From CAIVAT01 sp964455285 (GTDB lineage Bacteria > Bacteroidota > Bacteroidia > Bacteroidales > FEN-979), in the NCBI GenBank assembly GCA_964455285.1, contig CAYVVG010000016.1, positions 1-62,538 of the forward strand: a stretch of 62,538 bases of DNA. Reading direction: 5' to 3'. The notes beneath the pieces are model-generated. The model ran no database searches. It saw only the letters and a program-made list of their open reading frames with translations, and had not been told where the DNA came from. Below are positions 38,451 to 48,100 of the stretch, one piece after another (position 1 is the first letter of the stretch; the number at the start of each line of letters is the position of its first letter). The position numbers were made by a program, and so were the translations under genes.

Positions 38451-39845
38451 ATGAAAAAGATCTTCCTCTTTCTTTTAAGCGTGCTGCCGGGCCCTGGTCT
38501 GCAGGCGCAGAGCGATCCGAACTGCGATTTCACCGTGGCTCAGTAGGTATGTGTTCAGCAGACTGTGCTGGTTAATTATACGGGAGGAACCCCGGCAACG
38601 GCCTCCTTTGTCTGGAATTTCGATGGTGCCGTCATTCTTCAGGGGTCTGGCCCGGGTCCCTACCATGTCTTGTGGGAGAGTGCCGGGGAGAAGCACGTGA
38701 CCCTCACGATCGAGGACAACGGGCAAAACTGCACGGCATCCAAACCCACCCTGGTGGTGGAACCACCGGCGGCATTTCATATGACGGGGGGCGGGGCCAT
38801 CATCCAGGGAGCCGGGGTGGAGGTCGGGCTCAGCGGATCCCAGGCCTCGGTCATTTATAAACTCCGCCGGGAAGGGCAATACACCGGGGTGGCGGTGATT
38901 GGCACCGGGCAGGCGATCTCCTTCGGGCCGCAAACCGTACCCGGAAACTATACGGCCGTGGCAAGGGTTGACGGGTCCGATTGTCTCCTGGAAATGGAAG
39001 GAGTCGCCGTGGTGACGCAGAACCTGCCCCCGGTGACGCCGTTGATCTGCATGGTGACATTCGATACGGCCATGAATAAAAACAAGGTGATCTGGAACAA
39101 GATAACCGGGGAGCACCTCTCACACTACAATATTTACCGGGAAACATACCAGGGCAACCATTTCACCAAGGTGGGGGAGGTTCCGGCAAGCAGTTTCAGC
39201 GTCTTCCCGGATCCCGTGGCCGATCCCCTGGTAAAATCGGACCGTTACCGCATCTCGCTCAGTGACACTGCCGGGAGCGAAAGCGAGAAAAGCCCGGTCC
39301 ACAAAACGATCCACCTCAACATCAATGCCGGGATATCCGGTTTCAACCTGATATGGAATCACTACGAAGGATTTGAATTCCTGACCTACCGGATCCACCG
39401 CAAACACGCCGGAGGGGCCTGGGAGCCCATCGATTCGGTCGCTTCCAATGTGGATTCCTATACCGACTTTTACACCACGTCCGGTATTACCACCTACTAT
39501 ATCGAAGTTGTCAGGCCGGAACCGTGCAATCCTTCCGACGACGCCGGCGGATATGCTGGTGTCATCTCCAACACAGCATCAGCCGCTCCACTGGGAATGG
39601 TCGAGGATCCTGCCACCGGCGTGCTTTTCTATCCCAATCCCGTAAAGGAAAAACTGAGCGTGGTGATGTCCGGCCGGGCAGCGTTCAACGTGGATATAGT
39701 CCGGCTTGACGGGGTTATCCTCCGGAGCATCCGCACCAGTGGTCCGCGGGCGGTGATCGATGTTTCCGGACTGGTGAAAGGAATGTACATCCTGAAGGTA
39801 TATGCCGATGGATCGGTAACAGTCAGGAAAGTAGTGAAGAACTAA
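38451..39845 (+). pseudogene. PKD-domain T9SS surface protein interrupted by an in-frame TAG
   Basis: A 465-codon reading frame from the ATG at 38451 (signal peptide MKKIFLFLLSVLPG...) to 39843-39845, broken only by a TAG at 38544-38546. The codons on both sides form one domain: DPNCDFTVAQ before the stop and VCVQQTVLVNYTGG after it, which together match the start of a PKD-like module (C-x-FT ... VCVGQTV-VNYTG). Ig/PKD-like domains follow to about residue 390, then a type A sorting domain (YPNPVKEKLSVVM, LVKGMYILKVY). The TAG is most simply a CAG-to-TAG change of a glutamine. TAG is a normal stop for at least ten other genes here, so recoding is unlikely. It converges with the hexosaminidase gene, overlapping by 4 bp. 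Confidence 0.8.
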
Positions 39846-42184
39846 AAGACGACAATCTCATCGCAGAACAGCCAGCAGGGTTCCCCCGCACCATCATGCC
39901 AGTCGGGACACCGTCCGAGGCTCTTCGCCCGGATTTTGACAAACCGTGCCTGGGTGCCCGCCATGAACTGGAAATTGAAGGGTTGGATGAACGCCTGTTC
40001 CTCCCTGGGTGAGATCTTGTGAAGCACTTCATTGACGGAGTGATACGATTTCCCGTCGGAAGAGAGGGAATACTCCACAACCACCGGCAGGAATATCCAG
40101 CTTTTCTGATTCTGGAGAAAATTCATCTGCACCGAATTCACCGGCATCACTGTGCCCAGGTCGACGACCGTTTCGAAATCCCGGCCCAGAAATCCCTGCC
40201 ATAACCCGTCGCGGTGGTTGACGGATCCTCGCAGGCCGTCGGTCAGGGCCCCTTCGCCCGAAGCCGGGTATCTTCCTGAATACAGGGCCGAATACCGGAC
40301 GGGCGCACCCAGTCCCAGGTGGAACAGGAAGGGCATTTCTGTGATCTTCTCTTTCAGTCGTCCCTCCTCAAACAACCCGGCGCGGATCACGCTGTTTTTC
40401 CGGAGTTCCACCGGCGATGTGTAAACCGGTGAGGAAGCGGTGACATCATCCCCGTTGAGGGTGTAATGGATGGGAATGTCCTTTTGTTCGGAGGTGAGCA
40501 CAAGAAGGGATGCACCTTTCTTTTTATCAAAGCGGGTCGTCACCTCCGCGCGGAAAGATCCCCGGCTGAAATTGTACCCGGCCGACGCGAGCCACGCGTA
40601 CTGTCGATCCATCCTCCTCCGGAAATCATCCCAGTTACGAAATACTTTCGGGGACCATCCGACCTCGGCGATGGCAATCATCCGGGGCAGCGCCATGTAT
40701 TCGGCATGACCGGGCGTGGAGATCCATTCGGTCCAGAGATTGCCCTGGACGCCCAGGATATGCCGTGCCTCCCGGGGAGTCAACTCTTCGGGTACCGGTT
40801 CGTAGGTGTACACTTTTTTCAGGGTGACAAAGCCGCCGATCGACCTGGGTTCGAAGGCCGGATCCGCCTGGTAATAATCGAGGTAACAATAGGATGTGGG
40901 CGTCATGATGGCATCATGCCCCTGCCTGGCTGCGGCGATCCCCCCTTCCACTCCGCGCCACGACATCACGGTCGCCTCCGGGGCCAGTCCCCCTTCCAGT
41001 ATCTCGTCCCACCCGATGATCTTCCGGCCGCGCTCCACGATGAATTTTTCGATGCGGCGGATAAAATAGCTCTGAAGCTCCTTTTCATCCTGCATCCCTT
41101 CGGCGGCGATCCGCGCCTGGCATTTCGCACACTTCTTCCAGTTGGTCTTGTCGGCTTCGTCACCGCCGATATGGATGTACCCGGACGGGAACAGTTCCAT
41201 GACTTCCGTCAGCACATCCTGAAGGAAAGTGAAGACCGAATCGTTCCCGGCGCAGTAGATATCGTTGTTGGGCCAGTAGCTTCCGGTTGGAACGGCAAAT
41301 GGCCCCCCTGTGCAGGAGAGCCGGGGATAGGCGGCCAACACCTCCACGGCGTGTGCGGGCATCTCGATCTCGGGGATGATGACGATATACCGGTCGGCGG
41401 CGTATTTCACCACCTCCCTGATCTCTTCCTGGGTATAAAAACCGCCATAGGTGGCCTTTTCCCCGGGCTTGGCGGCGGGCCGTTCCGTCCAGGGCTTGTC
41501 CTCATGATCCGCACGCCACGCGGAAACGCTTGTCAGTTCAGGATATTTCCTGATCTCGATCCTCCACCCGTTATCATCGGTGAGGTGCCAGTGAAAGGTG
41601 TTCATGCGGTATCGTGCGATGAGATCGATGTAGCGGAGCACAAATTCCTTTGGGAAAAAGTGGCGCGAAACGTCGAGGTGCATCCCCCGGTAAGGGAACC
41701 GGGGATAGTCGCGGATCTGCACGGCAGGGATCTCCATGGCGGCGTCGCTCACCTGACCCGGCAGCCCGGGCAGCATCTGGATGAGTGTTTGTACCCCCCG
41801 GAAAAGGCCTGCCGGTTGTTTTGCCCGGAGTGTAATGCGTGACGGGATGACCCGCAAGTCATACCCCTCGTCGGGGATCTTGGCTTTCGGGTCAATCTTG
41901 AGCAGGATGGCGGATCCCCCTGCGGATGCAGGCACTCCTTTACCGACCGTCAGATCGGGCCCTCCCTGCGACCGCACAGCGTCGGTCAGGAAGCGGGCGA
42001 TCTTTTCCGCCTCCTCCGACCTGCCGGCAATCCGCAGGGTGGTGGAGGAGCTGATCACAAAGAAACCCTTCCCCGGTTTGACGCTGGCGGGGCGGGGTAC
42101 AACATTCAATTCATCGCCGGCAGGGCTGGCGGAAAGTGCAAAGGAGAGGAAGAGGAACAGGAATAGCGTGACACAGGACCGCAT
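39842..42184 (-). CDS. Beta-N-acetylhexosaminidase, glycoside hydrolase family 20
   Basis: Removes terminal GlcNAc or GalNAc from glycans outside the cytoplasm. The 780-residue protein has a signal peptide (about residues 1-18), a GH20 N-terminal domain, the catalytic barrel with GMHLDVSRHFF and FHWHLTDDNGWRIEI, and the catalytic pair in HIGGDEADKTNW (D342, E343). The C-terminal third contains chitobiase-like and F5/8-type-like segments; no T9SS sorting domain is present. It is next to a NahK-like kinase on the same strand (52 bp gap) and a POT transporter, suggesting joint use of amino sugars or glycopeptides. Confidence 0.94.
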   Translation of the reverse strand: MRSCVTLFLFLFLSFALSASPAGDELNVVPRPASVKPGKGFFVISSSTTLRIAGRSEEAEKIARFLTDAVRSQGGPDLTVGKGVPASAGGSAILLKIDPKAKIPDEGYDLRVIPSRITLRAKQPAGLFRGVQTLIQMLPGLPGQVSDAAMEIPAVQIRDYPRFPYRGMHLDVSRHFFPKEFVLRYIDLIARYRMNTFHWHLTDDNGWRIEIRKYPELTSVSAWRADHEDKPWTERPAAKPGEKATYGGFYTQEEIREVVKYAADRYIVIIPEIEMPAHAVEVLAAYPRLSCTGGPFAVPTGSYWPNNDIYCAGNDSVFTFLQDVLTEVMELFPSGYIHIGGDEADKTNWKKCAKCQARIAAEGMQDEKELQSYFIRRIEKFIVERGRKIIGWDEILEGGLAPEATVMSWRGVEGGIAAARQGHDAIMTPTSYCYLDYYQADPAFEPRSIGGFVTLKKVYTYEPVPEELTPREARHILGVQGNLWTEWISTPGHAEYMALPRMIAIAEVGWSPKVFRNWDDFRRRMDRQYAWLASAGYNFSRGSFRAEVTTRFDKKKGASLLVLTSEQKDIPIHYTLNGDDVTASSPVYTSPVELRKNSVIRAGLFEEGRLKEKITEMPFLFHLGLGAPVRYSALYSGRYPASGEGALTDGLRGSVNHRDGLWQGFLGRDFETVVDLGTVMPVNSVQMNFLQNQKSWIFLPVVVEYSLSSDGKSYHSVNEVLHKISPREEQAFIQPFNFQFMAGTQARFVKIRAKSLGRCPDWHDGAGEPCWLFCDEIVVF

Positions 42185-42236
42185 GGCGGAAGGTTTTATG
42201 AATATACTGCAAAATAAACGATAAAATCGATCGGTC

Positions 42237-43322
42237 TTACCCGATCCGGGCGATGATCTCCCGCATGGCCTGATCGTTTTCTTCCATGCTTACCACCAAA
42301 CGGAACTGGGCCTTTGCCCGTTGCAGGTTATGCCCGGGGAAGGCGGTCTTGTAATAACGGTCCCCGTCGAGGTGATCGGTAAGGAAACGCAGTCCGATGA
42401 TAAAGGTCATGACCTGCGCGGAAAATGCCAGGTTTTCTCTTTCGACCGGGGTCAGAAAACGGCCGGCTACCCCCAGGTAACCCTGTGCGTAAGATTCGAA
42501 GAGTGACAGGTCGATGTGCATGCGCGACAGGTCTGCTTCGTCTTCCGGGGCCGAGGCGGCGCCCGTGCGGATAGCATCGCCGAAGTCGAACAGGATCGTG
42601 CCGGGCATGACGGTGTCGAGATCCACCACGGCGAAGGCGTGATCGGTGTCGTCGAACAACACGTTGTTGATCTTGGTGTCGTTGTGGGTGACCCTCACCG
42701 GAAGGAGTCCCTGTTCGATCAGATGCTGCAGATGCAGCATCGCATCGGCCTGCTGCCGGACAAAGGCAATTTCCGGTCCGGTCCCGCCGACGCGCCGGAC
42801 AGGGTCGCGGGCGATCGTGTCGCGGAAACTGCCGAGGCGTTTCCGGAGGTCGTGGAATCCTGGCAGGATCTCGGTGAGAATGCCCGGACCGATGTCGGAA
42901 GCCAGGTACTGAAAGGTGGCAAAAGCCTGGCCCGCTTCCCGGGCCATTTCCCGGGAGGCGATCCGGTCGAAGCTCCTTCCCCCGGGGATAAAACTCATCA
43001 GGCGCCAGAACCCGCCATCCCTGTCGCGAACGAAATATCCGCCCTGCCTGGCCTCGATCAGCTCCGGGAGGGTAAAGCTTCCCTGGTCCCCGCGGGTTAA
43101 TCTCTTCCTGACATGAGTGGTTATTGCAAGCATGTTCTGCATGAGCGCCGGCACATCGGTAAATATCCGGTGATTGATGCGTTGAAGCACATACCCTTCG
43201 CTTCCTCCGGCGAGCGGTGTCGCCCGGTAGGAATCGTTGATGTGTCCCGATCCGAACGGGACGACGGAATGGGTCTCGCCGGTTGTAAGAAACCGGTCAA
43301 CCAACGTTTTCAGATCTTCCAT
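42237..43322 (-). CDS. NahK-like aminosugar kinase (APH phosphotransferase family)
   Basis: A 361-residue protein of the aminoglycoside/choline phosphotransferase fold, with the catalytic loop VRVTHNDTKINNVLFD and the metal-binding VVDLDTVMPG. These motif forms are those of N-acetylhexosamine 1-kinase (NahK) and related proteins, which phosphorylate GlcNAc/GalNAc at C1. The neighbouring GH20 gene supports an amino-sugar substrate; a kinase for another small metabolite is the alternative. A -7 box lies 9 bp before the ATG, so the message would be almost leaderless. Confidence 0.82.
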   Translation of the reverse strand: MEDLKTLVDRFLTTGETHSVVPFGSGHINDSYRATPLAGGSEGYVLQRINHRIFTDVPALMQNMLAITTHVRKRLTRGDQGSFTLPELIEARQGGYFVRDRDGGFWRLMSFIPGGRSFDRIASREMAREAGQAFATFQYLASDIGPGILTEILPGFHDLRKRLGSFRDTIARDPVRRVGGTGPEIAFVRQQADAMLHLQHLIEQGLLPVRVTHNDTKINNVLFDDTDHAFAVVDLDTVMPGTILFDFGDAIRTGAASAPEDEADLSRMHIDLSLFESYAQGYLGVAGRFLTPVERENLAFSAQVMTFIIGLRFLTDHLDGDRYYKTAFPGHNLQRAKAQFRLVVSMEENDQAMREIIARIG

Positions 43323-43330
43323 GACCGGTT

Positions 43331-43338
43331 CAAAAGTA
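43331..43338 (-). promoter_or_regulatory. -7 box for the NahK-like kinase gene
   Basis: TACTTTTG on the minus strand matches TAnnTTTG only 9 bp from the ATG. A near match TAATTTAG at 43351-43358 faces the divergent transporter. Confidence 0.5.
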
Positions 43339-43378
43339 CAGGAATTTTGCTAATTTAGCTGCCCGCGACACACCGGCC

Positions 43379-44668
43379 ATGACTGAGAAAACCGCACCCC
43401 GTACGCTGAGATCCTTCCCTGGTAATTTCTGGACAGCCATCCTGATGGAGTTTTTTGAGAGAGGTTCCTACTATGGCGTCATGTCGGTGCTGTCGGTGTA
43501 CCTGGTTCTGACACCCGGCGACGGGGGACTTGGTTTTTCGAAGGAAAGCGTGGGGGTGATCAAAAGCACGATAACCCCGCTGCTCTACTTTCTGCCCATC
43601 CTCTCGGGGGCGATCGGCGACCGGTTCGGTTACCGGAAAGTCCTGTTTTTTGCCTTTGCCACCATGAGTGCAGGGTACTGGTTGTGCGGCTTTTCCAACA
43701 CATACCCGACGGTGTTCGGGAGTCTTTTGCTGGTCGCCCTGGGTGCCGGATTTTTCAAACCCATGATCTCGGGCACGCTGGCGCGTGTGACCGACGAATC
43801 GAACGCATCCCTGGGCTTCGGGATCTTTTACTGGTCGATCAACCTGGGGGCCTTTCTTTTCCCCCTCGTTTTTGTCCCGTATCTCAAGACCCTGTCGTAC
43901 AATTATATTTTTTTCATGGCGGCGATCGGCACCGGGTGGCTCCTTCTGCTGAATTATTTCGTGTACCGTGAGCCGGCCCGGCTGCAGGCGGCGAAGCCGC
44001 TCCGGCAGGTATTCGCCGAAATGATCACGGTCCTCCGCGATTACCGGTTCATCCTGATGATCGTGATCTACTCCGGATTCTGGATCATGTATTTCCAGGT
44101 GTACGACTCGGTGCTCTGGTACCTGAAGGAACGGGTGGACATGTCGGGATTCAACCGGCTCGTGAACCACCTGCTCTCGTTCTTCACTGAAAATCCTGCC
44201 TGGCGGTTCGACGCCGAGCACGTAACCGTCATGAATGCAGGGGCCATCATCCTGTTACAGCTGGTTGTTTCAGGCCTTGTAAAAAAATACCGGGCGCTGC
44301 CCACCATGATCTTCGGAATCGCACTCGGATCGGTGGGCATGGGATTGCTCGCCGTTTCCCCAAGCGGATGGATCTTTCTGTCGGCCATGTTCATCTTCAC
44401 CCTCGGAGAAATGATCGCACACCCCAAGTTCATTGCCTATGTAGGACTGATCGCCCCGGAAGACAAGAAAGCGCTTTACCAGGGATGGTCGTTCTTATAC
44501 GGGGTGATCGGCAGCTTCGTGGGAGGTATTCTGGGAGCCGCCCTTTACGTCTACTTTGTCGAGGGGCTGGGCCGCCCTTCCCTGTTATGGATCACCTTCA
44601 GCCTGATCGGTGTCGTCACCATATGCGGATTGCTGCTTTACAACCGCTTCCTGGTGAAAAAGGGCTGA
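43379..44668 (+). CDS. POT-type major facilitator transporter
   Basis: A 429-residue inner-membrane protein with about 12 helices. The first helix ends in MEFFERGSYYG, the ExxERxxYYG motif of the proton-dependent oligopeptide (POT/PTR) family, and SINLGAFLFPL near residue 160 fits the second family segment. Di- or tripeptides are the likely substrates, though some members carry other solutes; in this context amino-sugar peptides are possible. It is divergent from the NahK-like kinase and followed by a hairpin at 44698-44729. Confidence 0.85.
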   Translation: MTEKTAPRTLRSFPGNFWTAILMEFFERGSYYGVMSVLSVYLVLTPGDGGLGFSKESVGVIKSTITPLLYFLPILSGAIGDRFGYRKVLFFAFATMSAGYWLCGFSNTYPTVFGSLLLVALGAGFFKPMISGTLARVTDESNASLGFGIFYWSINLGAFLFPLVFVPYLKTLSYNYIFFMAAIGTGWLLLLNYFVYREPARLQAAKPLRQVFAEMITVLRDYRFILMIVIYSGFWIMYFQVYDSVLWYLKERVDMSGFNRLVNHLLSFFTENPAWRFDAEHVTVMNAGAIILLQLVVSGLVKKYRALPTMIFGIALGSVGMGLLAVSPSGWIFLSAMFIFTLGEMIAHPKFIAYVGLIAPEDKKALYQGWSFLYGVIGSFVGGILGAALYVYFVEGLGRPSLLWITFSLIGVVTICGLLLYNRFLVKKG

Positions 44669-44697
44669 CCATCCTCCCTTCCTGCTCCGGTACCGTT

Positions 44698-44735
44698 GTC
44701 ATCCCACCCTGTTAGGTTGCCGGGATGACGTTTTA
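44698..44735 (+). terminator. Hairpin after the POT transporter
   Basis: GTCATCCC and GGGATGAC are exact reverse complements around a 16-nt loop, followed by GTTTTA. The weak T-run makes it a probable rather than a strong terminator. Confidence 0.6.
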
Positions 44736-45187
44736 CCAAAAACCACGGAGGCAGGGTGCCGTGCAGGCATTTAGGTTTATTTATTTGATAATAAGAGCAT
44801 TGCTCGTTTCTTTCCCGGCCAGATTCCGTATTTCCGCAGTCTTTTTTTTGCGGAATCACCCCATTGACCGCCAATTTCATCCATTCTACCTTTATCCCCA
44901 TTAATCGGGGGTCGTTTTTTGATGGAATGGACCTGGTGGGCTGCTTGCCTGCCGTCGGAAATTGTTCCGGGTGAATGAATGCCCTTAAGCACGGAAAGAT
45001 CGCCGCACCGCAGAAATCCTGATGCGCGGTAATCAAGCGCACCTGATGTAACCCTTTCGGGATCATCACGTAGAAATGCCTTAAGGGCATGTTGAAAGGA
45101 TCCAGGTACGAAGCGTGATCACTGAATACCCTCGTTTAACAGGCAAGATATGCTCTTAAGGTATTGTTTAACAAAAACTCCATTCAA
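44736..45187. other. Intergenic region before the FISUMP island gene
   Basis: About 450 bp with no credible gene. It holds a small CCCC/GGGG hairpin with a T-run near 44897-44922 and the inverted-repeat-bounded element at 44979-45090. A frame on the minus strand covers much of it but has no recognised domain and mixed codon use. Confidence 0.45.
44979..45090. repeat. 112-bp element bounded by ATGCCCTTAAG inverted repeats
   Basis: ATGCCCTTAAG at 44979-44989 and its exact reverse complement at 45080-45090 bound a segment with inner hairpins: TGCGC/GCGCA near 45023-45041, and a near palindrome around AACCCTTTCGGGAT near 45052-45065. This could be a small non-autonomous mobile element or a structured RNA upstream of the surface-protein island. 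Confidence 0.45.
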
Positions 45188-48100
45188 ATGAAAAAGCTGG
45201 TAATACAATCAGGTTTGACGCTTTTATTCGGCATGTTCGGGTTGGGATTGTTCGCACAAGTGGGGATCAATGCCGACGGAAGTCAACCCGATCCTTCCGC
45301 CATGTTGGATGTTAAATCGCCTGTCAGGGGATTTTTACCCCCCAGGATCGCCCTGGTTTCGGCCGACACACCCGACCCTGTCGCATCACCGGTCGCCATG
45401 GGCCTTCTCGTGTTCAACACGGCAGCCAGCGGGCAGGTGCCAAACAAGGTGGTTCCCGGCTATTATTTCTGGAACGGAACCCGGTGGATGCCGGTGGCAG
45501 CCCCGACCGGAAACAATCCCGGAGAAATGCTTTTCTGGGACGGCAGTGCATGGATCACCATCCCGGCAGGCAACCATGGGCAGCAGCTTTTTTTCTGTAA
45601 TGGACGGCCCACATGGGGTGGGTGCTTCGCCCTGATATCGACCGATTCCATCTCCATGATCACCCAGCGCAGCGCGGTGAGCGGGGGAAATATCCTCAAC
45701 GAAGGAGGAAGCCCGGTGATCCAGCGTGGTGTATGCTGGGGAACAGGCCCGAACCCGACATTGGAGGACAGTAAAACCATCGACGGCAGCGGACCCGGTC
45801 AGTTCGTCAGCAATTTGAGCGGATTATCGCCGATGACGACCTATTACCTGCGGGCCTATGCTTCCAACGGGGCCGGCACCTCTTATGGGAATGAACGCGT
45901 TTTCACCACCGGCGAATTCACCGGAGCCCCGGTTACCTCGCTGCCTCTCCTTCAAGCCTGTGCCGACGGCGCCGTTGCTATCCCGGTTACAGTATCCGGA
46001 TTCAACTTCATCGGTTCCTTTCAACTGACCCTCCTGTACAACGCCACGACCCTGGTGTTCCAGGGTGCGGAAAACACTGCAGGATTCCCGGGATTTCAAG
46101 CGACGGAAACGGTCGCGGGGCAGATCGTCATCACCGGCACTTCGCCGACCGGCATTTCCCTGCCCGCCAATTCGGAACTGTTCAGGCTCCATTTCAGTTA
46201 CGGAGGTGGCCAGGCCAACCTGGGCTGGTACGATAATGGCATCTCCTGCGAGTATAAAGACGGAACCCAGTTCCCGCTGGAGGACATGCCTTTCTCCATG
46301 TATTACAACAATGGAGAGGTGAACGAGATCCCTACCGTCGAACCCCCGGTGTTTGCCGCGGGCCCCGAATCATTTCATTGCCAGGGCGTTCCTTCGGTGA
46401 CATACACGGCCACGGCAGCCCACTCTGTCAGTCTCTCCTATGACCTCGATGCGGCCAGCATGGCTGCCGGGATTACCCTAGATACGGCAACCGGGACCGT
46501 CAGTTTTCCTTCGGCCTGGTACGGAACTTCGGTGATCACAGCCAAGGCGACCGGTTGTGGCGGACCCAAGACTGCCCAGCACACGGTCACGGTGGGAGAG
46601 GGGCATGAGGTCGGTATTACCATCAATGCCTCGGGCAATTCTGTATGCCAGGGCACGGTCCTCACCTTCACCTCCACGATCAGCAACGGCGGTGCGAATC
46701 CGGCCTATCAATGGAAAGTGAACGGAACAGACGTGACGGGAGCCACCGGCCAGGAATACACCTATACGCCCGGGCAGGGCGATGCCGTTACCTGCCAGCT
46801 CACATCCGATATATCCTGCCCCGTTGGAAACCCGGCTCTCTCCAACGTTGTCGATATGATCATCCACCCCATCCTTCCGGTCAGTGTGGCCATCAGTGCT
46901 TCCGAAAATCCGGTGTGTGCAGGGAGCCTGTTAACTTTCACGGCTCAACCGGAGAATGGCGGGGAGACTCCTGCTTACCAGTGGTTCTCCAACGGCCTTC
47001 TTGTGCCAGGAGCCACCAATGCCACTTTCACCACTCTGCCTGCCGACCAGGATCCCTATTATTGTGTGCTGGTTTCGAGCGAGACCTGTACTTCCGGGAA
47101 TCCCGATACCTCGAACGCAGTGGTTGTCACGGTGAATGAATTGTTGCCGGTATCGGTGAGCATCACCGCCTCCGACGACACCGTGTGTGCCGGAACCCAG
47201 GTGACGTTCACCGCAACGGCTTTGAACGGGGGAACGAACCCGGTGTATGAATGGCTGGTGAACGGGAGCATGGCCGGGACGAACAGCCCTGCATTCAGTT
47301 ACCTGCCTGCCGGCCCGGACATTGTAACCTGCCGCCTGATCCCTGGCATTGCCTGTGCAGCGAATGATACGGCAATGTCGAACGAGGTGGTCATAGAGGT
47401 GATCGCCGGGTTGTCGGCGGGCACACTGGGATCGGATCAGATGATCTTTGCCGGCAGTGCGCCGGCGGAGCTGACTGCCCAGCCACCCTCCAACGGGACC
47501 TCTCCGGTGTACCAGATGCAGGTGTCGGACGACGGTGTGCAGTTCACCGATATCCCCGGTGCCACCTCCCTTAACTACCAGCCGGACACCCTGTACCATA
47601 CCACCTACTACCGGCAGATGCAGAATGCGGAAGGTGTTTGCGGCGGACCGCTGGCTACCAACGTGGTCGTGGTTACAGTGAACCAGCTCCTCATGGCCGG
47701 TGTGAGCATCAGTGCAAACCCCACCGAAGCCCAGTGCGAAGGAACGGAGGTGACCTTCACCGCTGTGCCGGAAAACGGAGGCACGACACCATCCTATCAA
47801 TGGAAAGTCAACGGAACCAACGCGGGCGCTGATTCCCCGGTATTTACATTTACGCCCGCTGACGGTGATACCGTGGTCTGCGTGATGACCTCCGATCAGC
47901 CTTATGTACAAAACAATCCCGCCACATCCGAACCGCTGGTTATGCTGGTAATCCCCACCCCTTCGGGACCCGAAGTGGAAATCAGTATCGCGCCCACCGG
48001 TGCGGTGTGTGCCGGTACAGAGGTGGTTTTGACAGCTTCCGCATCGAACGGGGGAAATTCTCCCTTCTTCCAATGGAAGGTGAACGGCACGGATGCAGGG

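Noticed and set aside
40466..41842. 458-codon frame antisense to the GH20 gene
   Set aside because: Opposite a gene with intact catalytic motifs; the translation is rich in Gly/His/Pro and shows no domain.
44638..45090. 150-codon minus-strand frame after the POT transporter
   Set aside because: No signal, domain or ribosome site, and it overlaps an inverted-repeat element and the transporter's 3' end; kept only as a weak possibility.
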